Source of the DNA: an uncultured Ruminococcus sp.
Lineage (GTDB): Bacteria > Bacillota > Clostridia > Oscillospirales > Acutalibacteraceae
NCBI GenBank assembly: GCA_902773245.1
Contig: CACYDY010000334.1
Coordinates: forward strand, 1-7,431
Reading direction: 5' to 3'
Length of the DNA: 7,431 bases
Position 1 is the first letter of the stretch. The number at the start of each line of letters is the position of its first letter. The notes under the pieces were generated by a model. It searched no databases, was not told where the DNA came from, and saw nothing but the letters and a program-made list of their open reading frames with translations. The position numbers and the translations under genes were made by a program. Of the stretch, positions 1-5,908 are shown piece after piece.

Positions 1-197
1 CCTTGCTGTCCATATTGCTGATTGTTCATCATTCCCTGCTGTCCGTAAGGCTGGTTGTTCATCATGCCTTGCTGTCCGTAAGGCTGATTGTTCGTCATGC
101 CCTGCTGTCCGTAAGGCTGATTATTCATCATTCCCTGCTGTCCGTAAGACTGATTGTTCATCATACCCTGCTGTCCGTAAGGCTGATTGTTCATCAT
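1..197 (-). repeat. In-frame 33-bp tandem repeat, about six units
   Basis: Units occupy 165-197, 132-164, 99-131, 66-98, 33-65 and 1-32 (the last lacks one base at the edge). Each encodes MMNNQPYGQQG or a close variant: S replaces P in the second unit, T replaces the second M in the fourth, and Q replaces P in the sixth. Only a few bases differ between units, several of them silent, so the array looks recently expanded. It may continue left of the window. Confidence 0.95.
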
Positions 198-935
198 GCC
201 TTGCTGCTGATTTGCATTCTGATTTCCGAGAAGCGCACCCGCAATGCCTGCAATACCTGCGAGTCCTGCCACACCTGCAACAGCCTGACCGATACCGCCG
301 ACAGCATTTGAAATGCCGCCCATACCGCCCTGTACCGCTGCCTGCTGTCTGCCGGTAAGAACGGCTATGATTTGGTTAGCCTCATTCTGATATTTTACAA
401 ACTCGGGCGATGTTTTGTTTTCGGGACGATCCTTTGTTACCTCAAACTCAATCTTGGTAAAGTAGGGATTGTTGACGTTGATAGTAACAATTATTTCGTA
501 GCTGTACTGATATCTTCTCGGGTTGTACGGTTGGTTGTGTCCTTCCGAATCCTTCTGATAGAGTTCTTTCTTATGCTCCTTTGTTTCAGATGTCACTCCG
601 AGAACACTGGAAAGGTTGATAATGTCTGCATTTTCCGCACGATAATCACTCTTCTTGCTGACAACAAAGCAATTATGTGCATGATCAACGTAAACCTTTG
701 TGCTGTATCCGAGAACCTGATCCGGTTTGAATTGATTCAGCTGCTGTCTGTTATTCTCTCTGTAAGAAAGCTGTTCTCTGACCTGTTGGAGATTGCTCTT
801 ACTCATACTCTTAAAGAACGGCGAAAGCTGTCCTCTGCATTTGTCACAAACGTTTCCGTCGACAACCTTGTTGTTTCCTAATAATCCGATTTTTTGACCA
901 CAGATGTCACAAAATTTCTTTTCAAAAAGTCCCAT
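1..935 (-). CDS. DUF4428-type zinc-finger protein with Gln/Asn-rich tandem repeat tail (3' end beyond window)
   Basis: Function unknown. Reading from the ATG at 935-933, 311 codons are open and the gene runs off the left edge. A GAGGAGAG Shine-Dalgarno lies about 6 bases upstream, which supports this start. Residues 1-40 carry a four-cysteine pattern, CxxC at 9/12 and CxxC at 30/33, starting MGLFEKKFCDICG; I recognise this as the DUF4428 zinc-binding domain of Firmicutes. Residues 70-195 form a mixed alpha/beta-looking region with no motif I can name. Residues 203-237 are rich in Gly/Ala/Val/Ile, like a glycine-zipper or weak membrane segment. From residue 247 an 11-residue unit (MMNNQPYGQQG) repeats. 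There is no signal peptide, so the N-terminal domain is probably cytoplasmic. It lies downstream of the metal ATPase on the same strand but behind a terminator and with its own candidate promoter, so I do not place it in that operon. Related proteins often end in a second zinc ribbon, which could lie outside the window. Confidence 0.85.
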   Translation of the reverse strand, partial: MGLFEKKFCDICGQKIGLLGNNKVVDGNVCDKCRGQLSPFFKSMSKSNLQQVREQLSYRENNRQQLNQFKPDQVLGYSTKVYVDHAHNCFVVSKKSDYRAENADIINLSSVLGVTSETKEHKKELYQKDSEGHNQPYNPRRYQYSYEIIVTINVNNPYFTKIEFEVTKDRPENKTSPEFVKYQNEANQIIAVLTGRQQAAVQGGMGGISNAVGGIGQAVAGVAGLAGIAGIAGALLGNQNANQQQGMMNNQPYGQQGMMNNQSYGQQGMMNNQPYGQQGMTNNQPYGQQGMMNNQPYGQQGMMNNQQYGQQ

Positions 936-1018
936 AATAACTCTCCTCTGTTATGTTTCAAAACCGCCAAGACGGTATATAAACGCTTACACTCCACTAA
1001 TATCACAAAACACTCTAT

Positions 1019-1047
1019 ATTACAAGAAGGAATTTGTATTATTTCAA
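1019..1047 (-). promoter_or_regulatory. Candidate promoter for the DUF4428 gene
   Basis: On the minus strand, TTGAAA (1042-1047) and TGTAAT (1019-1024) are separated by 17 bp, and each box matches the sigma-A consensus at 5 of 6 positions. Transcription would start near 1012 and leave a leader of about 77 nt. A small GC-rich inverted repeat at 963-976, followed by TTTT on the minus strand, lies in this leader; it is too short to call an attenuator. AT-rich DNA yields such matches by chance, so confidence is limited. Confidence 0.4.
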
Positions 1048-1098
1048 TGAAATTTTCATTTTTATCTGCCTATGATCATTTATCTGACATTTCAATAT

Positions 1099-1135
1099 AA
1101 TAACCGATAGTCATTGTTCATAACTATCGGTTATT
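1099..1135 (-). terminator. Intrinsic terminator after the metal ATPase gene
   Basis: A perfect 13-bp stem (1099-1111 pairs with 1123-1135) encloses an 11-nt loop and starts 5 bp after the ATPase stop codon. On the minus strand the stem is followed by only a partly U-rich stretch (ATATTG). On the plus strand it is followed by a better T tract, so the hairpin may act in both directions. It separates the efflux operon from the DUF4428 gene. Confidence 0.65.
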
Positions 1136-1139
1136 TTTA

Positions 1140-3671
1140 CTAACGCATTCTTATTATTCTCATTGAATTAATTACTGCAATTATCATTATGCCTACATCG
1201 CCAAAAACGGCTTCCCACATTCCCGCAATACCGAATGCTCCCAATATCAGAAAAAGTACTTTTACGGCTATTACAAGAACAATGTTCCGGATCACTATTC
1301 TTTTTGTAAATCGGGCAACTTTTATCGCATCGATTATTTTGGAGGGTTCGTCTGTCATAAGAACTATATCGGCTGCTTCTATTGCGGCATCAGAACCTAA
1401 TGCGCCCATTGCAATGCCGATGTCAGCACGTGCAAGTACAGGTGCGTCGTTGATTCCGTCACCGACGAATGCAAGCTTTTTATCAGCGTGTTTTTCGGAA
1501 TCAATTTCTTCAAGCTTTTCTACCTTTTGAGTCGGGAGAAGCTCATAAAAGCATTCGCTTACATTTAATTCTTCGGCTGCAGCCTGTGCCGCTGCTTTGT
1601 TGTCACCCGTAAGCATGACTGTTCTGGCAATACCCATTTTTTTCAGATCGTCTATCGTTTGCCTGCTGTCTTTCTTTATCTCATCGGATATTACTATACT
1701 GCCCGCAAATTTGTTGTCTAAACTTATATATACGACTGTTCCGGCTTTACTGCATTGAGTATAGCTTATTTTATTATTCAACATCATTTTTTCGTTTCCT
1801 ATCAAAACTTTATGACCGGAAACTTCGGCGCTTATGCCCTGACCCGATATCTCATTGTAATTCTTAACAATACTGCTGTCAATTTTTTTAGCGTACTCAC
1901 TGACTATAGATCTGCCGATCGGGTGATTGGACATTGACTCCGCCGCAGCCGCGTATTGCAAAACCTCACTTTTCTTGTATTCGTTGAAAGTGTTAATTTC
2001 GATAACCTTGAACACGCCTTTTGTCAACGTGCCCGTTTTATCAAAAACAACGGTATCAAGAGAATCAAGAGCCTCAAGATAATTGCTGCCTTTTACAAGA
2101 ATACCCTTTCTTGATGCGGCGCCTATCCCCCCGAAGAATGTCAGCGGTATCGAAATGACCAATGCGCAAGGGCAGGATATTACCAAAAATACGAAACATC
2201 TGTGGATCCATTCCGAAAACTCACCGCCAAATAAAAGCGGTGGAACGACCGCAAGCAGCGCCGCCATGCCAACTACTATCGGTGTGTAATATCTTGAAAA
2301 CTTTGTGATAAAATTTTCCGTTGGCGATTTTCTGCCCGCAGCATTTTCAACCAGGTCAATTATCTTCGACGCCGTTGACTGCTCGAATTTTTTTGTAACC
2401 CTGATCTCAAGAATACCGTTTTCATTAATGCAGCCTGAAAGCACCGTGTCGCCCCGAACTGCTCTTCGGGGCACCGATTCGCCTGTCAAAGCAGTTGTAT
2501 CTATCATTGCCTCGCCGCTTGTCACAACACCGTCAAGAGGGATCTTCTCCCCTGCCTTGGTCACAACGGTTTCTCCCACGGCAACACTTTTGGGATCTAC
2601 GGTCATTATCTTGCCGGATCGCTTAACGTTTGCGCTGTCGGGTCTGATATCCATCAAATCGGCTACAGACTTGCGAGAACGTTTGACCGCCATGCCTTGG
2701 AAAAACTCACCGATCTGATAAAACAGCATAACGGCAGACGCTTCGGGAAATTCACCTATCACAAATGCACCTATTGTTGAAACTGTCATCAAGAAATTTT
2801 CGTCAAAAATATGGCCGCTTAAAATGTTCTTTACCGCTTTATAAACAACGTCGGCCCCGAGTATTACATAACAAATTACAAACAAAGGAACAAGCAGGTT
2901 CTTATTGGAAAATCCGAAAAGCGACAATGCAAATGCAGCTGCATAAATGATGCCGCCGACAATGAGTCTTATTATTGTTGCTTTGTCCGAACGAAGAATT
3001 GTTTTTAACGATTTTTTTCTTACGGCAGGTTCACTCGATATATTGGTATGTTCCGATTTTTCGGATACTTCGACCGAGGGTTCAAACTTGTGAACAATTT
3101 TTTCTATGTCGGAGTTAATATCTCCCTGATAGTTTTCGGCATATTGGATCGTAAGCAGCTGTTTCATAAGATTAACGGAAGCACCCATCACACCGTCAAG
3201 CTTTGCAGATTCTTTTTCAATTTCTGCAGAGCAATGCGCACAATCAAGTCCGTCCAAAAAGAATATCTTTTCCTTCGAGTTGTCAATGCTAAAAAAATTA
3301 TCCATCGGAGGCTGATGCAGGCCGCTTTTTACATGATGATTTTGACGGTGCTGTGTTTTAGGATAGTTTGCTTCAGCTTTTACGCAAACACCGGTTTCAC
3401 AGCTTTTATTAAATCTTTCATGAATCGAGCTTTCGTTTAATTCTTGTTCGGGTAACTCCTCAACAATAACATCGGGTTCATGTCGATGTACGATTCTCGC
3501 AACATCTTCAAGAAGTGTTCCGTCATAGTTTTCGCTATGCTCTATGGTCAGCTGCTGCTTGATGAGGTTTATATTTGCAGTCATGATCCCTTTGATCTGA
3601 GATAGTTCACGTTCGATTTCATTACTGCAATTGGGACAATCAAGACCTAAGAGTGTGTATGTTTTTGTCAT
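1140..3671 (-). CDS. cadA: Heavy-metal-exporting P1B-type ATPase (CadA/ZntA type, Cd2+/Zn2+/Pb2+)
   Basis: 843 residues, an inner-membrane ATP-driven pump that exports toxic divalent metals. Two N-terminal HMA metal-binding domains carry LDCxxC motifs (Cys12/15 and Cys144/147). The linker between them has another Cys pair (91/96) and several His residues. The ATPase core has TGES at 396-399 (actuator), the CPC metal site at 500-502, DKTGTLT at 544-550 with phosphorylated Asp544, the HP dipeptide at 583-584, TGDN at 688-691 and GDGINDAP at 737-744. Eight hydrophobic segments lie near 231-255, 258-275, 291-305, 308-328, 462-482, 490-512, 790-812 and 815-835. CPC together with Lys804 in TM7 and Asp825 in TM8 is the signature of subgroup P1B-2 (Zn/Cd/Pb) and differs from that of copper pumps. 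Length is somewhat above single-HMA CadA proteins because of the second HMA domain. An AAAAGG ribosome-binding site lies 10 nt before the ATG. It follows the repressor gene by 55 bp with an operator copy in the gap, so metal induction is expected. Which metal is preferred cannot be read from sequence. Confidence 0.95.
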   Translation of the reverse strand: MTKTYTLLGLDCPNCSNEIERELSQIKGIMTANINLIKQQLTIEHSENYDGTLLEDVARIVHRHEPDVIVEELPEQELNESSIHERFNKSCETGVCVKAEANYPKTQHRQNHHVKSGLHQPPMDNFFSIDNSKEKIFFLDGLDCAHCSAEIEKESAKLDGVMGASVNLMKQLLTIQYAENYQGDINSDIEKIVHKFEPSVEVSEKSEHTNISSEPAVRKKSLKTILRSDKATIIRLIVGGIIYAAAFALSLFGFSNKNLLVPLFVICYVILGADVVYKAVKNILSGHIFDENFLMTVSTIGAFVIGEFPEASAVMLFYQIGEFFQGMAVKRSRKSVADLMDIRPDSANVKRSGKIMTVDPKSVAVGETVVTKAGEKIPLDGVVTSGEAMIDTTALTGESVPRRAVRGDTVLSGCINENGILEIRVTKKFEQSTASKIIDLVENAAGRKSPTENFITKFSRYYTPIVVGMAALLAVVPPLLFGGEFSEWIHRCFVFLVISCPCALVISIPLTFFGGIGAASRKGILVKGSNYLEALDSLDTVVFDKTGTLTKGVFKVIEINTFNEYKKSEVLQYAAAAESMSNHPIGRSIVSEYAKKIDSSIVKNYNEISGQGISAEVSGHKVLIGNEKMMLNNKISYTQCSKAGTVVYISLDNKFAGSIVISDEIKKDSRQTIDDLKKMGIARTVMLTGDNKAAAQAAAEELNVSECFYELLPTQKVEKLEEIDSEKHADKKLAFVGDGINDAPVLARADIGIAMGALGSDAAIEAADIVLMTDEPSKIIDAIKVARFTKRIVIRNIVLVIAVKVLFLILGAFGIAGMWEAVFGDVGIMIIAVINSMRIIRMR

Positions 3672-3692
3672 AATATCACAGCCTTTTAATAG

Positions 3693-3715
3693 TAGTTGTT
3701 CAATTATTCAACTAA
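3693..3715. promoter_or_regulatory. Second copy of the metal-repressor operator, between repressor and ATPase genes
   Basis: A palindromic 23-bp site with outer arms TAGTTG and CAACTAA around a central AATT. It matches the promoter-proximal site at 4122-4144 in 20 of 23 positions. It begins 21 bp upstream of the ATPase start codon and just after the repressor stop codon. I see no convincing promoter beside it, so it could block read-through transcription, allow DNA looping, or mark a weak internal promoter; these roles are inference. Confidence 0.7.
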
Positions 3716-3726
3716 GTTGGTAAAAA

Positions 3727-4092
3727 TCAGATCTCATTGGCTTCAATAAGATGTTCAAGACCTATGTCAATAATAGTTTTTACATGAGCATCGGCAAGTG
3801 AATAGTAAACTGTCTGGGCTTCTCGTCTGAATTTCACAAGATTAGCCATTCTCAAGGCTTTCAATTGATGTGAAACGGCTGATTTTGTCAAGCCAAGCAA
3901 TGCCGCTATGTCGCAAACACACAGTTCGTTCTGTTCAAGCGCATGAAGAATTTGAAGTCGTGTGCCATCGCCAAAGAGCTTAAATAAAGAGGCTAACTCA
4001 ATGTACATATTCTTCTTCAGCATTTTTTTTGCAGTATCATTAACCAATTCTTCATGAATAACTTCGCAGTCGCAAACAAGTTGTTTTTCCAT
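3727..4092 (-). CDS. cadC: ArsR/SmtB-family metal-sensing repressor, CadC-like
   Basis: 121 residues, a cytoplasmic winged-helix dimer expected to repress the efflux operon until Cd2+, Pb2+ or Zn2+ binds. The DNA-recognition helix-turn-helix lies around residues 60-82 (LLGLTKSAVSHQLKAL). The ELCVCD motif puts Cys58 and Cys60 in the metal-sensing helix, the same numbering as in the characterised plasmid CadC, and an N-terminal CDC (Cys7/Cys9) could complete an alpha3N-type thiolate site. Near the C terminus, Asp101, His103, His114 and Glu117 fit the SmtB/CzrA alpha5 zinc motif DxHx(10)HxxE exactly. Both classes of metal site are therefore present. A very strong AAAGGGGGT ribosome-binding site about 7 nt before the ATG supports the start. 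It is the first gene of the operon and sits behind a near-consensus promoter overlapped by its probable operator, so autoregulation is likely. The gene name rests on similarity and context; czrA- or ziaR-like naming is also possible. Confidence 0.9.
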   Translation of the reverse strand: MEKQLVCDCEVIHEELVNDTAKKMLKKNMYIELASLFKLFGDGTRLQILHALEQNELCVCDIAALLGLTKSAVSHQLKALRMANLVKFRREAQTVYYSLADAHVKTIIDIGLEHLIEANEI

Positions 4093-4121
4093 AAACTTTA
4101 CCCCCTTTAAATTATATGCAT

Positions 4122-4144
4122 TAGTTGATCAATTGTTCAATTAA
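4122..4144. promoter_or_regulatory. Operator at the start of the metal-resistance operon
   Basis: An imperfect 23-bp palindrome with core TTGATCAATTGTTCAA (4125-4140) and outer TAG/TTAA. It lies 1 bp downstream of the -10 box and covers the predicted transcription start, the usual place for ArsR/SmtB repressor binding. The near-identical second copy at 3693-3715 strengthens the call. Confidence 0.75.
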
Positions 4145-4145
4145 T

Positions 4146-4173
4146 ATTATACTCCTTTTTTTTCGTTTGTCAA
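4146..4173 (-). promoter_or_regulatory. Sigma-A promoter of the cadC-cadA operon
   Basis: On the minus strand, a perfect TTGACA (-35, 4168-4173) and a perfect TATAAT (-10, 4146-4151) are separated by 16 bp that include a run of eight A residues. Predicted start of transcription is near 4139, inside the operator, giving a leader of about 47 nt. So strong a promoter would be expected to need tight repression. Confidence 0.85.
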
Positions 4174-4202
4174 TAGGAGAAATACTAATTTTCACGGCTT
4201 TT

Positions 4203-4303
4203 GAACGAGTAAACAATCTGTGAATATATTTTATCGTGTCGCCTTGGAGCGGCGAGGAAGCATGGTCTTATCCTCACTTTAGGGATGCTCGTCACGGTTC
4301 GTT
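4203..4303. other. GC-rich island with nested inverted repeats in the divergent intergenic region; possible structured RNA or repeat remnant
   Basis: Bases 4235-4300 are about 58% GC (counted), whereas the flanks are strongly AT-rich. Complementary segments nest: AACGA 4204-4208 with TCGTT 4299-4303, CGTG 4235-4238 with CACG 4293-4296, and TCGCC 4239-4243 with GGCGA 4251-4255 (7-nt loop). GAGGA 4254-4258 with TCCTC 4271-4275 overlaps the previous hairpin by two bases, so the two compete at one edge. A T run follows at 4307-4311. There is no credible ORF; the longest reading is about ten codons. It does not match a riboswitch class I can name. It could be a small RNA, a dispersed palindromic repeat, or the remains of a mobile element. 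Confidence 0.4.
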
Positions 4304-4313
4304 AAATTTTTGA

Positions 4314-4342
4314 TTGTATTTTTAATAGATTAATGATATAAT
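4314..4342 (+). promoter_or_regulatory. Candidate promoter for ttcA
   Basis: TTGTAT (4314-4319) and a perfect TATAAT (4337-4342) are separated by 17 bp. The start would be near 4349, leaving an unusually long leader of about 170 nt before the ttcA ATG. It is the best-spaced match in the AT-rich region upstream of the gene. Confidence 0.5.
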
Positions 4343-4414
4343 GTCATTGTTACTGTTGAATATCATAATTTTAGTTTTTTATAAAATCAAAACAATTATA
4401 AAGCTGTTATTAGG

Positions 4415-4440
4415 TCACAAAACGGGGCTGAGTTTTGTGA
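4415..4440. repeat. Perfect 9-bp inverted repeat in the ttcA leader
   Basis: TCACAAAAC (4415-4423) and GTTTTGTGA (4432-4440) flank the 8-nt loop GGGGCTGA; imperfect pairing may extend a few bases on each side. It lies 77 bp before the ttcA start. The following sequence (GTTAGTTTTG) is only moderately T-rich, so it could be a weak attenuator, an mRNA-stabilising hairpin or a protein-binding site. Confidence 0.55.
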
Positions 4441-4517
4441 GTTAGTTTTGAAATAAAAATAATACACTTTAGGATATTAAAATCTTCCATTTTTGCTATA
4501 AGGAGCTTGCAGAATAA

Positions 4518-5366
4518 ATGAAAAAAGAATTAGAATATTACGAAAAAGTCGAACGCAGCATTAAAAAGAAATTCCGAAAGGAAATATGGAATCCTTTTAT
4601 TTCTGCGGTAAAACGTTACAAACTGATTGAAAGCGGCGACAAAATAGCCATCTGCATTTCGGGAGGAAAAGACTCAATGCTTATGGCAAAGCTTATGCAG
4701 ATACTTCAGCGTTACAGTCCGATTCCGTTTGAGTTGATCTATCTGGTTATGGATCCCGGATATACCGAGAATAACAGACTCAAGATCGAAAGCAACGCAA
4801 AGCTGTTGGAAATTCCCGTGACTATTTTTGAAAGTGATATTTTCGAAATTGCCAACAATGCAGACCGTTATCCATGTTATCTTTGCGCAAGAATGAGAAG
4901 AGGACATCTTTACAGCAAAGCAAAAGAACTTGGCTGCAATAAAATAGCATTGGGACATCATTTTTCCGATGTTATCGAAACTACTGTTATGGCAATGTTT
5001 TATGGTTCTCAGCTTCAAGGAATGATGCCAAAGCTGCACAGCACCAACTTCGAGGGAATGGAACTTATCCGCCCTCTGTATTGTATTCATGAAGACGCTA
5101 TCATAGCGTGGAAGAACTACAACGGGCTTGAGTTTCTGCAATGTGCCTGCCGTTTTACAGAAGCCTGCGCCATGAGTGAAGACGGAATCGGAAACAGCAA
5201 AAGACAGGAAATAAAGGCTCTGATAAAGCAGCTCAAACGTGATAATCCAAATATCGAAAAAAGTATTTTCAACAGTATTCATTCGGTATGTCTTGATACA
5301 TTTCCGAGATACAAAACACACGGAAAAACACACTTTTTTCTTGACGAATACTATGATCATGAGTAA
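4518..5366 (+). CDS. ttcA: TtcA-family PP-loop ATPase, probable tRNA 2-thiocytidine(32) synthetase
   Basis: 282 residues, cytoplasmic. Family members activate C32 of certain tRNAs with ATP and replace its oxygen with sulfur, using an iron-sulfur cluster. The PP-loop SGGKDS lies at 48-53 after strand ICI. The CxxC pair is Cys120/Cys123, followed by ARMRRG as in TtcA. The LGHHFSDVIET segment (145-155) is the conserved second nucleotide-site region. A third cluster ligand is expected in the C-terminal third; here Cys209, Cys211 and Cys217 are available (CACRFTEAC) in place of the CNLC-type motif of the enterobacterial enzyme. The protein is slightly shorter than the roughly 310-residue E. coli TtcA. 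AAGGAG lies 12 nt before the ATG, a little distant, but no better start is seen. It is transcribed alone, divergent from the metal operon and convergent with yajC. A related PP-loop thiolase with another tRNA target cannot be excluded. Confidence 0.85.
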   Translation: MKKELEYYEKVERSIKKKFRKEIWNPFISAVKRYKLIESGDKIAICISGGKDSMLMAKLMQILQRYSPIPFELIYLVMDPGYTENNRLKIESNAKLLEIPVTIFESDIFEIANNADRYPCYLCARMRRGHLYSKAKELGCNKIALGHHFSDVIETTVMAMFYGSQLQGMMPKLHSTNFEGMELIRPLYCIHEDAIIAWKNYNGLEFLQCACRFTEACAMSEDGIGNSKRQEIKALIKQLKRDNPNIEKSIFNSIHSVCLDTFPRYKTHGKTHFFLDEYYDHE

Positions 5367-5376
5367 AAAGACAGCC

Positions 5377-5411
5377 GAAGACCTAATTGTGTTTGCGGTT
5401 ATCTTCTTTTT
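5377..5411 (+). terminator. Possible weak terminator of ttcA
   Basis: GAAGACC (5377-5383) can pair with GG (5397-5398) plus TCTTC (5402-5406) across a 3-nt bulge, followed directly by TTTTT (5407-5411). It starts 10 bp after the ttcA stop codon. The bulge and 13-nt loop make it a modest candidate. Confidence 0.35.
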
Positions 5412-5412
5412 C

Positions 5413-5456
5413 AAAATACAAAAAGAGATTCTTCCGTACAGGTGTCGGAAGAATCT
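5413..5456 (-). terminator. Intrinsic terminator of the tgt-yajC unit
   Basis: A perfect 11-bp stem (5426-5436 with 5446-5456, AGATTCTTCCG and complement) has a 9-nt loop. On the minus strand it is followed by CTTTTTGTATTTT, a proper U tract. It lies 35 bp after the yajC stop codon. The plus-strand side is followed by A-rich sequence, so it is directional. Confidence 0.85.
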
Positions 5457-5491
5457 TAAAAACAAAACTATTAATTTATCAAAAAAACGAA

Positions 5492-5836
5492 TTAGTTTTT
5501 CTTGTCATCTTTCTTATCTTTTTTGTCTTTCTTTTCCTTTTTTTCGCCGCCCTTATCATTGTTAACCGATGACAAAGCCCATATTTTCATACGAATCTTG
5601 GTTCTGTCCGCACCGGTTTCAACGACCATAGACTCGGTATCCTCGTTTATGCTTACAACTCTGCCTACAATACCCCCGATAGTCGTGATCTCATCACCTA
5701 TTTCGAGATTTTTTCTCATATTTTCTTCTTCTTTTTGTTTTTGTGACTGAGGTCTGATCAAAATAAAATAGAACGCTATCACAATAACAATGGGCATAAT
5801 TATAAGCTGAATCATTGAGCCTGTACCTTGATCCAT
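5492..5836 (-). CDS. yajC: Preprotein translocase accessory subunit YajC
   Basis: 114 residues, a single-span membrane protein that associates with SecDF/SecYEG and assists protein export. A short N-terminal segment is followed by one transmembrane helix at about 9-27, ending in the conserved FILIRPQ (RPQ at 28-30). The cytoplasmic domain has the family's GDEITTIGGIVG pattern (47-58) and a beta-strand-rich stretch to about residue 90. The last 20 residues are almost all Lys, Asp, Glu or Asn, a tail common in Firmicute versions. AAAGGATG about 7 nt upstream supports the ATG. It follows tgt by 72 bp on the same strand, the usual partnership, but also has a well-spaced promoter in the gap. secD/secF do not follow; a terminator and convergent ttcA do. 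Confidence 0.95.
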   Translation of the reverse strand: MDQGTGSMIQLIIMPIVIVIAFYFILIRPQSQKQKEEENMRKNLEIGDEITTIGGIVGRVVSINEDTESMVVETGADRTKIRMKIWALSSVNNDKGGEKKEKKDKKDKKDDKKN

Positions 5837-5871
5837 TTTACAACATCCTTTCTCATTTCTTTTCTTAGGGT

Positions 5872-5900
5872 ATTATAACATTATTTTACAAATAATGCAA
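5872..5900 (-). promoter_or_regulatory. Candidate internal promoter of yajC with palindromic spacer
   Basis: On the minus strand, TTGCAT (5895-5900) and a perfect TATAAT (5872-5877) are 17 bp apart. Transcription would begin near 5865, about 29 nt before the yajC ATG. The spacer is occupied by a perfect inverted repeat, CATTATTT (5879-5886) and AAATAATG (5890-5897), with a 3-bp centre. This could be an operator, or chance in AT-rich DNA. Confidence 0.5.
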
Positions 5901-5908
5901 TGTGTTTT

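Noticed and set aside
3..311. Plus-strand ORF with repeated HHxLLSVRLI units
   Set aside because: It is the complement of the in-frame 33-bp repeat of the minus-strand DUF4428 gene. A 33-bp period keeps any frame open and gives an apparent repeat protein on both strands. It has no ribosome-binding site in place.
1189..3440. Several plus-strand ORFs opposite the metal ATPase
   Set aside because: All lie within the well-supported ATPase gene, show no domain features and have no upstream ribosome-binding sites that I can see.
4237..4270. Short minus-strand reading frame of about ten codons in the GC-rich island
   Set aside because: It has no Shine-Dalgarno and stops almost at once. The base composition is better explained by inverted repeats than by coding.
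4674..5465. 263-codon minus-strand ORF antisense to ttcA
   Set aside because: The overlapping plus-strand frame encodes a clear PP-loop enzyme with conserved motifs. The antisense product has no recognisable features and would cross the tgt-yajC terminator.
5367..5491. SCIFF-type Cys-rich peptide gene, sometimes found near tgt-yajC-secDF in Clostridia
   Set aside because: The 125-bp gap after yajC is filled by two terminator-like hairpins and contains no Cys-rich frame.
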